DNA of 64,000 bases from Rugalucina vietnamica (lineage: Eukaryota > Mollusca > Bivalvia > Lucinida > Lucinidae), in the NCBI GenBank assembly GCA_964017185.1, contig OZ024869.1, positions 2,192,501 through 2,256,500 on the forward strand, written 5' to 3'. The notes under the pieces were generated by a model. The model saw only the letters and a program-made list of their open reading frames with translations. It searched no databases and had not been told where the DNA came from. Below, piece by piece: positions 1-10,932 of this stretch (position 1 is its first letter; every line of letters begins with the position of its first letter). A program made the position numbers and the translations under genes.

Positions 1-278
1 CCATAATTGACCATTCAGTCACAATTAGAGCCAGAAAAATGACAAAATTACGCTTTCTTTAAAAGTCTCAGGGACAGATAACTCAATCAAAAACATCCAC
101 AATGATTTCCAGAGATTTATTCAAATGACCATCAGATCAGAAGTTCATTGAGAAGGCATTAACTTGTTTCTTGACAAAAATCTCTGAACAAATACTGACC
201 CAGATCAGAACAGTGCTGTACATGTTCTGCCCAAATTTTAAAGTCGTAACTCTCTTGTAGTTCAAGTTACTTTAATAC

Positions 279-480
279 GGAGCGCGGTGGCATAGCGTCG
301 GACTCCGAATTAAGAGGTCCTGAGTTCAATCCCCACATGCGTCACCGTGTTGTGTCCTTGAGCAAGACACATTAACTCCCTACAGTACTGGTTAAACCCA
401 GGAAGAGTTGGCTCCGTCCCGACAAGACTGAAAAATTGTTGACTGAGACGTTAAGCCTCAATACAAACAAACAAACAAAA
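279..480 (+). mobile_element. tRNA-derived SINE (type S1), full-length
   Basis: A tRNA-like head (GGAGCGCGGTGGCATAGCG, then a B-box-like GAGTTCAATCC) is followed by a body ending in an (ACAA)n tail near 465-480. Pol III-transcribed tRNA heads with short simple-repeat tails are the usual SINE layout. Reverse-strand relatives lie at 8564 and 10781, which supports a dispersed family. I saw no clear target duplication at this copy. Confidence 0.75.
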
Positions 481-1237
481 TATGTGGGGAAAACAACATA
501 GTTCTTCTATGTGGAAAACAAAGCTACAACAGTGAATCGTCTTGTGATCACCGTTTTTTTTGAAGCATGATAGTTGCCTGATCACCATACATTCCCAAGC
601 TGAAGGAAATTACATTCAGTCCATTTATTTGGCAGACGAATTAGACCAAAATAAATATTTCCATAATCAATCTGAGACAATTCGTACCAATTATGGCCAG
701 ACATGATTAAATTACCGGCCAGCCGTGATTGAGAGTACTTGCAGTTTTCTTGGACATGGCAAATTGCTTGGAAAATTGATCACTGCAGCAAAAAGATGTA
801 ACAGAATCCCGAAGAACCATACAAATTTTAGTAGGTATGAATAGTGTTTGGTGGACAAAAATCAGTGAAGTCTCCTTTGGTTAGGTGGCCCAATTAATTC
901 TGCTTAATATGTCCCGTCAAACAGCCTTTGGGATCATCACAAAGAAATCACACCTTTTATAAGAAAATTTATTTCACAAAACACCCAAGAAGGCAAAATA
1001 TTCTCCATGACACTGCAAAAATGTGAGACCTATTAAATTTGGTTTGTCAGAAAACCCAAAATTGACTCCAATCTAACCAATTATACCAAGAACTCTGGGG
1101 TTTGTCACAGAGCTCTAACCCAAATTGAAATTTATTACCTAACTCGTTAATTTTTTCAGAAAATTTTATTAGTGGTTGGGGTAATTTCATTAGAAAACAG
1201 CAATTCATTGGGTGGGTGGGGAATTCTTTTCAGGATT
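481..1237. other. Intergenic, nothing recognised
   Basis: AT-rich sequence without a long open frame or recognisable repeat. Short homopolymer runs only. Confidence 0.5.
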
Positions 1238-1474
1238 TGAGCCGCGACGCGAGAAAACCGGTCTTCGGGGTTTCCGAACAGGTCCGACACAAACCGGCCT
1301 GTACAAGCTCAGAAAAGAGCTAGAAGCTTGTAATTTCGGATTTAAGTAGAAGAGGAATTGTACTATCCGAGTAGCGAAAACAAAGGCGCTGATCAGCTTC
1401 GCGGTTACCGCGAAGCTGATCTGCGCCTTTGTTTTCGCCTAGGCAAAAATCCGGTTTTCTCACGATGTGGCTCA
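1238..1474 (-). mobile_element. Family A hairpin MITE, copy 1
   Basis: Reference copy for the family. The ends are TGAGCC...GGCTCA. Inside is a long near-perfect hairpin: arms begin GCGAAAACAAAGGCGC and continue GATCAGCTTCGCGG, with centre GGTTACC. The arms carry one conserved T:T mismatch next to GATC that marks orientation. About 110 bp outside the hairpin are asymmetric. The flanks are TT on both sides (2-bp duplication). No transposase is encoded; translated pieces are fragments of repeat, not genes. I call plus the orientation in which the hairpin comes first, so this copy is minus. Confidence 0.85.
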
Positions 1475-1782
1475 TTTGATGTCATTTTTTATCACTTTTT
1501 TACCAAGTTTGTCGAATCAATACCCCCTTGATGGTAACTTCACAGAATTACGGTTAATTATCGCAGCTCCGATTCGTGCTCAATCTAGAATTAATCAAGT
1601 AAGAATTAGGTATCATGGAGCCATAGAAATTGACAAAACAAAAGAACAAGCTTTTTATGGGCAGGAAATGATCAGCGAAGATGCGGTCAACATTATCTGA
1701 ACAATGATATTTCTTCTTGAAGTAAACTGAAGATGTTTGCAGTAAAGTGAGCCATATCAAGGGTTTCGGTGCTCCACTGAAA

Positions 1783-2010
1783 TCATCAGGATAACATGTC
1801 CGTGTATTATATACCCCACTATACCCCACTTTTATATAGTTAAACTGGGGTATGCAGGGGTATACCTATTTTTCTTATTTTTGCTCCAACACATGGGTAC
1901 TCGTTAGAACCACCTATGTTTTGAGCGAAAATAAGGAAAAATATCAAAATTTTTCAACTGAAAATTTTTATTTTTTACAGTTTTAAAAATGTTCATTGCA
2001 TGGGATGTCT
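1783..2010 (+). mobile_element. Family B MITE, copy 1, hairpin deleted
   Basis: The left end has ATCAGGATAACATGTCCGTG, followed by CCCCACTTTTATATAG and GGGGTATGCAGGGGTATAC. The GGTACTCGTTAGAACC arm is present but the second arm of the central palindrome is missing, so the sequence jumps to the GTTTTGAGC flank. The right end (TTGCATGGGATGTC) is degraded. Non-autonomous, no coding capacity. Confidence 0.7.
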
Positions 2011-2343
2011 TTAATATTTGTTGGACTAAGTGCTTTGCGTCCAAGGTCAACAGCTATGGCAATGTCAGGAACGAGCAGTTATCCTAGCCACACTATTCCT
2101 GGGCAAGCCTCCCAGAGGCAAGTTACCAGTACTAAGTGCACATATTTTCACTGCTAACTGACAAATGCTACTCTTGAATCAACAGAACATGCAGAATGGC
2201 CCTTGAAATAGTTGCATGACCAAATCTTCATCAAAGAAAATGTAAAACATGAGGATCGATTCCTGCCCGTTTAGTACGAATCAAACATGCTACCTTTAGA
2301 GCTATTACGCCCCCATTAGTGCAGTAGCCAATTCTCTACAAAA

Positions 2344-2578
2344 TGAGCCGCCTTGTGGGAAAACCAACAATGTGGTTTCCGAACAGGTCTGACACAAATC
2401 AGGCTGTACAGTCACAGAAGCAAGCTACAAGCTTGAAATTTCGGATTTAAGAAGAAGAGAAAGTGTACTATCCTTGTAGCGAAAACAAAGGCGTGATCAG
2501 CTTCGCGGTTACCGCGAAGCTGATCTGCGTCTTTGTTTTCCCATATGCAGATTGTTGGTTTTCCCATGCGGCGGCTCA
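2344..2578 (-). mobile_element. Family A hairpin MITE, copy 2
   Basis: Intact TGAGCC/GGCTCA ends with AA on both flanks. The core GATCAGCTTCGCGGT palindrome is perfect; the outer arms show GGCGTGATC against CTGCGTC, so one base is lost in one arm. Confidence 0.85.
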
Positions 2579-3359
2579 AATTATGACCATGATCAACCAA
2601 GAAAGGCATTATTTTTCCTTCCTAGACAAAAGCATGTTTTGAATACACCACAGACTGTCAGTCTTACAATTAAATGCTGAACAACAAAAACATCCATTTC
2701 ACTTTACCTTTCTTTTATTTTTCTTCATAACAAATCAAAGACATAATCCTCTTTTCTCATCAACAACTACAAGTCAATCAACTCATCAGACACTTGGTTA
2801 TCTATCATCACACAGTTGACCAAGACATGATATACCCCACCCCCTATAGATCCAGATAAAGATAGAAGCAGGTGGCTCTATGTTCCAGACCAAAAATGAT
2901 CTATACAGTCATTAGAGAAATGATAGGTTTCCAATATGCTACAGTTTGAGAATGTCTGTCTTCCAGGATTCCAACCAGGTGCCCTCCGACACAAACTGAG
3001 AATCATAGTTTTACCACAGAAGATGTAAGTTGAAGATTTATCCTGTGGACACTGAACATCCTGATCAGCTGTGTTTCGTTAGCTTCTGTAATGCAAGACA
3101 CTGTTTAGTTCTCTGAATCTTTATTTCCGCATCATGCAAAGCACAGGTTTCTTCATGATGCCGCTCCAATAAGAAAAAGTGGTTTGCTTGCATGTAAATC
3201 ATCAATAAGTTCTTAAGTAGCCGAAGCAATTGAAAAAGAATCAATTAGGATCTTTCCTACCAACAGGAAACAATCTTCCAGAAAAGAACAAATACTTACA
3301 TGCCTTAATGTCTCATTTCTAGCTGGGTAAAGAAATAAAAATAATCAACCAGTACCACA
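2579..3359. other. Intergenic, nothing recognised
   Basis: AT-rich sequence between a family A MITE and the 28-bp minisatellite. No coding or RNA signal was recognised. Confidence 0.5.
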
Positions 3360-4530
3360 AGCAGAAGTCAGCCACCCTTTAACCAGGCCCCAGGAATAGC
3401 AAGCCTTTAAACAGGTCTTAAAACTGACTTCTCTTTGACCAAGTCTCAAGAATATTCACCCCATAGCCAAGCATCATGGATAGCCAACATTTTTACAATT
3501 TGTCAAGTTTGGCCAACCTTAGACCAGGTCCTAAGAATAGCCAGCCTTTAAACAAGTCTTAAGAATAACCAGCCTTTAACAAAGTCCTAAGAATAGCCAG
3601 CCTTTAACAAGGTCTTAAGAATAACCAGCCTTTAACCAAGTCTTTAGAAAAGTCACCCTTTAATCAAGTCTTAAGAATAGCCACCCTTTAACAAAGTCTT
3701 AAAAAGTCAGCCTTTAACAAAGTCTTAAGAATAGCCAGCCATTAACAAAGTCTTCAGAATAGTCAGCCTTTAACAAAGTCCAAAGAATAGCCAGCCTTTA
3801 CCCAAGTCTTAAGAATATCCTGCCTTTAACCAAGTCTTAAGAATAGCCAGCCTTTAACAAAGTCTTAAGAATAGCCAGCCTTTAACCAAGTCATAAGAAA
3901 AGCCACCCTTTAACAAAGTCTTAAATAGTCAGCCTTAAACAAAGTCTTAAGAATAGCCAGCCATTGACCAATTCTTAAGAATAGCCAGCCTTTAACAGTC
4001 TTAAGAATAGCCAGCCTTTAACCAAGTCTTAAGAATTAGCCTTTAACAAAGTCTTCAGAATAGCCAACCTTTAACAAGGCCTTAAGAATAGCCAGCCTTT
4101 AACCAAGTCTTAAGAGTAGCTAGCCTTTAACAAAGTCTTAAGAATAGCCCGCCTTAAACCAAGTCTTCAGAGTAGCTAACCTTTAACCAAGTCTTAAGAA
4201 TAGCCAGCCTTTAACAAGGCCTTAAGAATAGCCAGCCTTTAACCAAGTCTTAAGAGTAGCTAGCCTTTAACATAGTCTTAAGAAAAGCCAGCCTTTAACC
4301 AAGTCTTAAGAATAGCCAGCCTTTAACCAAGTCTTAAGAGTAGCTAGCCTTTAACAGTCTTAAGAATAGCCAGCCTTTAACAAGGCCTTAAGAATAGTCA
4401 GCCTTTAACCAAGTCTTCAGAATAGCCAGCCTTTAACAAGGCCTAAAGAATAGCCAGCCTTTAACCAAGCACTGGCCACCCTTTCACTATACCTCAATAG
4501 CCATGCAGCCTTTTACAACTTGTCAAGAAA
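3360..4530. repeat. 28-bp minisatellite (about 38 units)
   Basis: Imperfect tandem array of a 28-bp unit containing AAGAATAGCCAGCCTTTAAC and CAAGTCTT. Units near both edges are most diverged (AGGCCCCAGGAATAGC at the left, CACTGGCCACCC at the right), while the middle is more uniform, as expected when arrays are homogenised internally. Several units have lost 3-6 bases (for example near 3998 and 4353). Confidence 0.9.
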
Positions 4531-5002
4531 GTCAACTCTACAGATCTGAACCTAAGAAATAGTAATAAAGTTCTAATAAGGTAATCAAAGACAGATTTAG
4601 CGAATAAAAAGCACCAAATCACACCAAATCCAACTTCTACAACCAAATATTATCGAGAAGCCTGATAATCAGAGAATACTGTTTGGTCTCTTGATACTCT
4701 TGAGGCGAATATAGTTACAAGTTCATTAAGTTAGGCTTATTGGCCGTTTCATGTATGCCAGAATGGTGCACGTCTGTGGGGAGACATAGAGAAGTCTTAA
4801 TCATATATAGACTCAATTTGTCTAGGAATTTCAAGAGAAGAGAATCAAATAGAGGGTCACAATCACAATCAGGCAGAATAATTATGCCTTAAAAAGGAAA
4901 TAATGCCATCAACTGGCCAGTGCAGTTATAGCACTGTGATTTTTTCAAAGAAAACAAGACTGAAAGTAGTGTTCCCGACTAACTAACATGAGATTTAGTA
5001 AA
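4531..5002. other. Intergenic, nothing recognised
   Basis: AT-rich, no open frame or repeat recognised. Confidence 0.45.
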
Positions 5003-5232
5003 TGAGCCGCCCCATGGGAAAACCAACAATCTGCATAGGCGAAAACAAAGGCGCAGATCAGCTTCGCGGTAACCGCGAAGCTGATCAGCGCCTTTGTTTT
5101 CGCTACTCGGATAGTACAATATTCCTCCTCTACTTAACTTCAAAATTTCAAGCTTCTAGCCTGCTTCTGTAGCTGTACAGGCCGGTTTGTGTCAGTCCTG
5201 TTCAGAAAGTGGTTTTTCCATGAGGTGGCTCA
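5003..5232 (+). mobile_element. Family A hairpin MITE, copy 3
   Basis: TGAGCC/GGCTCA ends and AA on both flanks. Perfect GATCAGCTTCGCGGT palindrome. Asymmetric segment (GGATAGTACAATATTCCTCC onward) follows the hairpin, so plus orientation. Confidence 0.85.
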
Positions 5233-6083
5233 AATATCTCAGAAATTGAATTCTATGACCACTAATCCACCACAGTTTCAGCTCCAGAAACCATGACATT
5301 AAATTTGTGGTTTAGTCTCTTTTTTAACATCACCATTTTAAACCTCATTTCGGTCAATTAGAGTCTGAAATTTCTAAAGATTTCCCAAAATTAACAGCTC
5401 AAACTTTTGTTGGCACAGAGTTTCGACATGAATGTCAACTATTCGACTGACATGACCGGCATAAATGCCCGAAGTAGTTAAGTCTGTTAAAACTAATTTA
5501 CAAATTGAAAGTGTGAGTGAGAATTTAATAGAACACTAATTTAACACGCCACAGTTGTATAAACTTCAATAAAAATCTCTCGCTGACAGCTGAATGCACG
5601 TTCATCAATACGATGATTTGCTCTTGTAGGGGTCCCAACATCAGTCGACAATGCGTAGCAAATATAGTAACAATACACTACCAATCAATAACTGGGGGCT
5701 CGATAAACACTAGGACATCTCAGAGGCATGACAACGCACGCACCGAGTTGAAATAAAAGATATTTCACTTAAAAGGCTAATGATAATTACCAAGCACACA
5801 TTCAAAATCTATCAATCGCCGATCACAAGGGATTTCTTTGTTACGGTGTTGACATTATTGTTTGCGGCATTAGCTCGGGAGATTTGGAAATTGCGTCACA
5901 CAAAGTTGCAATACATTCCTAAGGAGAAAGTGGTTTAACAGCCTCTTTGGAACACAAGTCACGTAAAGGTGAATGGAATTCAATTTCACTCACTGGTGCA
6001 GAAGTTGGTCGATGTTTTAACCAAATTGTATAAATCTAGCATCGCCAGCATCAGACAGCATCAGACACTGAGTCAACAGTGTA
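5233..6083. other. Intergenic, nothing recognised
   Basis: Slightly more CpG than the surroundings (GACATGACCGGC near 5450, AATACGATG near 5608), but no gene model is supported. Confidence 0.4.
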
Positions 6084-6325
6084 CATCAGGAAAGCATGTC
6101 CGTGTAATGTGCACCCCCTCAAACCCCACTTTTATATAGCAAAACTGGGGTATGCAGGGGTATACTTTTCTTATTTTTGCTCCAAAACTTAGATTGTGGG
6201 TACTCGTTAGAACTGCCTCGGTGAGGCAAAAATAAGAAAAATAGCAAAACTTTTCTACTGAAAATTTACATTTTTTAAAACTTTAAAAAAATCTCTGTAT
6301 ATTGCATGGGCATATTTTCGTGATG
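6084..6325 (+). mobile_element. Family B MITE, copy 2
   Basis: Terminal inverted repeats CATCAGGAAAGCATGTCCG and GCATATTTTCGTGATG. CCCCACTTTTATATAGC and GGGGTATGCAGGGGTATAC follow the left end. The central palindrome is shortened: after GCCTCGGTGAGGC the sequence goes straight to AAAAATAAG, so the outer part of the second arm is gone. Flanks GTA and AGA do not form a duplication. Confidence 0.8.
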
Positions 6326-8051
6326 AGATAGAAGCCTACAGTGAATGTATGAGTAAAGTTGGGTGCTTAGACAAGCCAGAATTGGCTCAAAATTTGGCTA
6401 AAATCGGACATGGCTCAAATGAGCTAACATTGGACTTTGCTCAAAATGGGCTTGCACCCAGATGAATCAGTGTCTGCTTCCATGATGAAGTTCAAAACTG
6501 AGCCCAATGCTGTAATGAGTTGGAAAATGTATGAAAAAAAAAATACTATCAAAACTCACTTATCCTCCAATTAACCAGTGCATAGCGAAATTTTAACAGT
6601 AGTGACAGTGAATTGTACATGGTCAAATTAGTTTAATTTTCAACAAATAAGAAAATAATGGCATTTGTGAGAAACCAAATTGGAGCAATTTCCCTAAAGT
6701 GTTTCTATAATTGAATTCAACTGACATGATTGGTTAATTAAGTCATGTGACCAATGAAAAAATCCATTGTTATATATATCAGATAGAGCATGGACCGGTC
6801 ATGTGAAGCCACATCTAGAACTTGAACAGGTCGGGCACAACCAGGTCAGAAGCTATATAAAACGGAAGTGGATATAATTTTGTTAATTTAGATCAATATT
6901 AAACTGATTTGATAGGAACACCCAACTATAATGCCAAAACACCAAATGAGCAGTGCTTTTGATGAATGTATATTGTATAAACAGTTTTCCTCATGATGTG
7001 ACACATTTTTTTTCCATACATGGAACTTATTGACAAGTCGTCATGATATGAATATCGATAAAACAGTAATTTGTTAAGGCAATCAGCAAAATTATGAGAT
7101 CATATTGTAGCACAGCGTAAAATTCTATGCTTGGGCTAATTATCTAGTGATTTTGAAAAGTGCAAACAATGAGTATTTAGATGTTCGTTATCAGAAACAT
7201 CAATAGTTGCTTTATAAAGCTGCAAATTGTTGTCTGTCAGGTCGCCCTGTGAGGTTTATACTGCTCAAACTTAACACGCCAATGCATTATACAACATTTT
7301 AGCAGAAAAATTTGACTGTTCGCTCAAAAAATGTTTGCTTTTTCTTATTTTTGAGCAAAACACTTGTTAGAACCCCCGTCAGTTTATATACCCCTAGTCC
7401 CTCTTCTGCTGATTTCCAATCTTCAAAGCCGACCTGTGCAATGCTACATATAGGCTCAAAAGATAACTATGCTAAAGAAACTTATGTCATAGTATCGGCT
7501 GTGCAAAAGTGATGCTTATATAGGCTGATTTGCTTAAATTTACATGTTACATAATATGTGTCTTGTTGCTGCTTATGTTATTATATATTATATAACCTGT
7601 GCTATATAAATTTGAAATTTCCTTACTTTAATTCTTATTAAAAATCTTAAAAGAAAACTTTATTGTGAAAATTATATTATTAAAAAGAGAAAATCTAAAG
7701 AAATTTCACTGAATGAATCAGAGAAACTTTTGATCGTAAAACGCGCGAACCGTAACACCATAAAATGGCCGATTAATGAGTATCTAGTAATAATTGCAAG
7801 CCATGAATAACTAAACACCTTCACATCATTGGCATGGATTTCGTGACTGTGCTGGGATGGCTTCAATATACCCAGGATCAGAAGACACTGAGCCTGACAG
7901 GTAATGATTAGGGAAAATTTATGGCCGATTCAGGGGCTCAAACCCCTCATTATTGGGCACGAAATCTTGATCAAATTTCGGGCATCAAAATTTAACAATG
8001 TTTGACTTGAACTTTCATTTTCACAGCAAATAAACACACTAATACACAAAT
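6326..8051. other. Intergenic, with a possible eroded family B piece
   Basis: AT-rich. Around 7276-7375 short stretches (GCTTTTTCTTATTTTTGAGC, ACACTTGTTAGAACCCC) resemble the middle of family B and may be a badly decayed copy. The rest shows nothing. The 66-residue frame at 7312-7512 overlaps this piece and is not a credible gene. Confidence 0.35.
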
Positions 8052-8286
8052 TGAGCCGCCTGTGGGAAAACCAACAATGTGGTTTACGAACAGGTCTGAC
8101 ACAAACCGGCCTGGGCAGTCATAGAAGCAGGCTAGAAGCTTCAAATTTTGGATTTAAGTAAAAGAGGGATTGCACTATCCGAGTAGCGAAAACAAAGGCG
8201 CTGATCAGCTTCGCGGTTACCGCGAAGCTGATCTGCGTCTTTGTTTTCGCCTATGCAGATTGTTTGTTTTCCCATGAGGCGGCTCA
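8052..8286 (-). mobile_element. Family A hairpin MITE, copy 4
   Basis: Ends TGAGCC/GGCTCA with AT on both flanks. Perfect core palindrome, minus orientation by the asymmetric segment and the T:T mismatch. Confidence 0.85.
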
Positions 8287-8374
8287 ATTGTTGCGCTGAA
8301 GCACCTATTCTAGAATGCTACATGCCCATGATGTGAAGGAGTTAACTGAATAATTTTTATTTGTTTTTTTTTTT

Positions 8375-8530
8375 TTTAAGAATGTCTGAGTCAGCAATTT
8401 TTCAGTAATGAAGAGACACAGCCATCAGTTTCTGGGTGTTAACCTTCAAGGACACCATCTAGCATCAGTGGGATCTTGATGTAGCCACTGCTAGCTGGGT
8501 CCTAACCAGTACTACGGGAAGCTAAAAGTG
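8375..8530 (-). mobile_element. Decayed S1 SINE fragment
   Basis: AATTTTTCAGTAATGAAGAG, ACAGCCATCAGTTTCTGGGTG and ACCAGTACTACGGGAAG line up loosely with the body of the intact minus-strand S1 SINE that follows at 8564. Head and tail are not recognisable. Confidence 0.4.
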
Positions 8531-8563
8531 TCTCAATGACATAAAACCGCTTCAGTAGGTTTT

Positions 8564-8771
8564 TTTGTTTGTTTGGATTGGGGTTTAACATCCAGCTCAA
8601 CAATGTTTCAGTCATGTTGCTACAGAGCCACCGCTTCCTGGGTATTAACCAGTACTCTGGGGAGATAATTTGCCTTGCTCAAAGGCACAACATGGTGCCG
8701 CCAGTGGGATCAAACCCAGGAGCTCTTGATTCGGAGTCCGATGCTCTACATTACGCCACCATAGTCCCCTA
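8564..8771 (-). mobile_element. tRNA-derived SINE S1 with target duplication
   Basis: Reverse complement of the 279-480 element: the poly(T)/TTTG tail is at the left and the tRNA-like head (complement of GATGCTCTACATTACGCC, GGGATCAAACCC) is at the right. It is flanked by AGTAGGTTTT at 8554-8563 and again at 8772-8781, a perfect 10-bp target duplication that fixes both ends and shows LINE-mediated insertion. The 67-residue open frame here is SINE sequence. Confidence 0.85.
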
Positions 8772-8781
8772 AGTAGGTTTT

Positions 8782-9179
8782 GAGCCCTTTGCCTCTTGCT
8801 ACAGTCTGATGCTCTACCACCCAGTCACCACACACTGTCAAATTTCCCAGATATTCAGCTATTACCAATGTACTACATTATAAACTTCAAACAATGCGGA
8901 AACTGTGGTGATGTTTGTAGCAGGAAGACTCTGTTTACATCAGTGATAGTAACATAATAGTTGTCAACTCAACTGTCAATTTCTATGTCTACTTTATAAA
9001 TGATTCATAAACTATAGTAAGACCTCAGTCTCTATGTTGGAATTATAATGAAATTATAATAACTTAATGAAATTAATTAAAAGGTTAGTCTAAATTGATT
9101 GTCAACATTCAGGGGATGATCATTTGTTTGATGGCTGCATTTACAATTATGTAAAACAGCAGTCACACTGTGGCATATA
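8782..9179. other. Intergenic, nothing recognised
   Basis: AT-rich, no signal recognised. Confidence 0.45.
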
Positions 9180-9740
9180 ACCCAAACACGCGCCGGGCGT
9201 ATGAAAAATCTCAACACACTGAAGATTTTGGACGTATAAAAATGAATTTGTTCCTTTAACTCGCTTTAGCAGTCACACAGTTAGCGCATGACTGAGGCGT
9301 GTGCTAGACGTATAAAAAAAAAAAGTTTTGGAGTACATTTATGTTACGTCCCAAACATGCAATGCATACTCTACAGGCACACAGCAAACGTTCAACGCCC
9401 GTCTTACACACGCTTGGGGCACGCTACTGAAGCAATATCTCAAAAATCAGAACGCGCATGTAGCATACACTGGCGTGCCTCAAACGTGCACCAAACGCCT
9501 TCAAAGTGTATTCAACAAGCCTGTAACGCGTGTGGAACTTATTTGAAACATATAAGACACAACCGAAGCCCGAGACACGCCGAGCTTCTAGAAAATTTTT
9601 AAGCATGTTTAAAAATTTTTTGAGCCCAAACGCGCCTGGAGTGCGCAGCGAGGTATATCAATGTGCACCAAGCATACACCAAGCGTACAAAACGCGTAAC
9701 ATGCTTCTAACATGTCTCTGACATGCTCCTGGCGTATGTT
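9180..9740. repeat. CpG/ACGC-rich block of degenerate short motifs
   Basis: Abrupt rise in CpG in an AT-rich setting, with many variants of a short motif around ACGC/GCGT (ACACGCGCCGGGCGTAT, GAGGCGTGTGCTAGACGTAT, CTGGCGTGCCTCAAACGTGC, AACGCGTGTGG). Copies occur roughly every 10-25 bp and in both orientations. Overlapping open frames (104, 72, 63 and 60 residues) share no recognisable domain and probably reflect the lack of stop codons in ACGC repeats. Nature unknown; perhaps an old short-period satellite or the inside of a DNA element. Confidence 0.5.
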
Positions 9741-10103
9741 GAATTTTATATCCTCACATCTTAAGAATTGTAATATTATGTGCTTTACAATATGACCAGG
9801 CTCAGGAGCTTATATCTCCTATCACACATGCTGCCAGGCTTTAACGGAAACGACCATTTTTTTAAATAAAGTATTTTGGTTCAAGAAAGTACAGAAACAA
9901 TTTTCGATATGAGAAAACCTCAAACCGTATGTGTCATCGAACAATTTTCACCTGGAGATCAAGATATTGGGTATGTAAAAATTCTTTACAATGGACCCGC
10001 AAATTGGCCTAATTATCCATAATAGAGCAGTAATTTGTTGAACTTGCCACATGCCGCATATGGTCATATTTCAATTTTTCATGATATGAGACAGACCTAT
10101 GCC

Positions 10104-10408
10104 TGCACCAGTCATTTGTAACCATGGCACCTACGAGGAAGGGCGGGGAAAAAGACTTTTCAGTTTTCAATGCCCAGCTATAGACACCAACACCAGGGGA
10201 CAAACTGGAAGTAAAAACTATGCTCTTTGCCCTGCCCTTTGAAATAGAAAATCTCCCTGGGGTAAGGATTTTTCATATCAAAACCCCTTCATATCCCCTG
10301 CACTGCTGGTACTATAAAAAGTAACTGCTCCACACTAGAGGCCAGCTAGCCCCCACCATTCCCCGTAGGTGTGTTTGTGGGGGGCTGTGGCTACAAATGA
10401 CTGGTGCA
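10104..10408. mobile_element. TIR element related to the 62456 element
   Basis: The ends are TGCACCAGTCATTTGTAACC at left and, inverted, GGCTACAAATGACTGGTGCA at right. The same terminal sequence with one change (TGCACTAGTCATTTG) bounds the 62456-62890 element. The right flank starts TTA, but the left flank is GCC, so the TTA duplication seen in the relative is not preserved here. No coding capacity. Confidence 0.65.
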
Positions 10409-10780
10409 TTAATGTGCCAGTGCCAGTCTAGATGTACAAAACTTCCCCATCTTCAATGTGGCGCCTTGAAAAATCAAATACCAAATGTCATATTTAAATA
10501 TGCCCATAAAAATATATATAAGACCATTCATAGTCTTTTTAATACTTAATTTTAATGATAACAAAAATATCAAAGCTGTAATTATTTAACATAGATGTAC
10601 AGTGAGAATGATTGACAGGCAATGTAAATTACTTATGGTAATCAAGATTGAATGATGCTACAATTTGTGAGAAATGACAGTCATATTACATCTAAAAGCA
10701 ACCATATTAACCAACACCATTCTTATGTTCAAATCATGAGTGAGTGCATGGGGGAGTAGCCTTTGTTGGAGTCTCCTGCA

Positions 10781-10923
10781 GTGTTTTGTTTGTTTGCATT
10801 GAGGTTTAACATCCGAGTCCACAATTTTTCAGTCATGTCGGGCACGGAGTCACCACTTCCTGTGTAAACTCAAGACCTCTCGATTCCGAGTCTGACAATC
10901 TACCACTAGGCCATCACATGCCC
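10781..10923 (-). mobile_element. tRNA-derived SINE S1, shortened
   Basis: Minus-strand S1 copy: TTTGTTTGCATTGAGGTTT tail side at left, head side (CGATTCCGAGTCTGACAATC) at right. The part between the tail and the head is shorter than in the 8564 copy. Flanks TCTCCTGCA (10772-10780) and TCTCCTACA (10924-10932) form a 9-bp target duplication with one mismatch. Confidence 0.75.
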
Positions 10924-10932
10924 TCTCCTACA

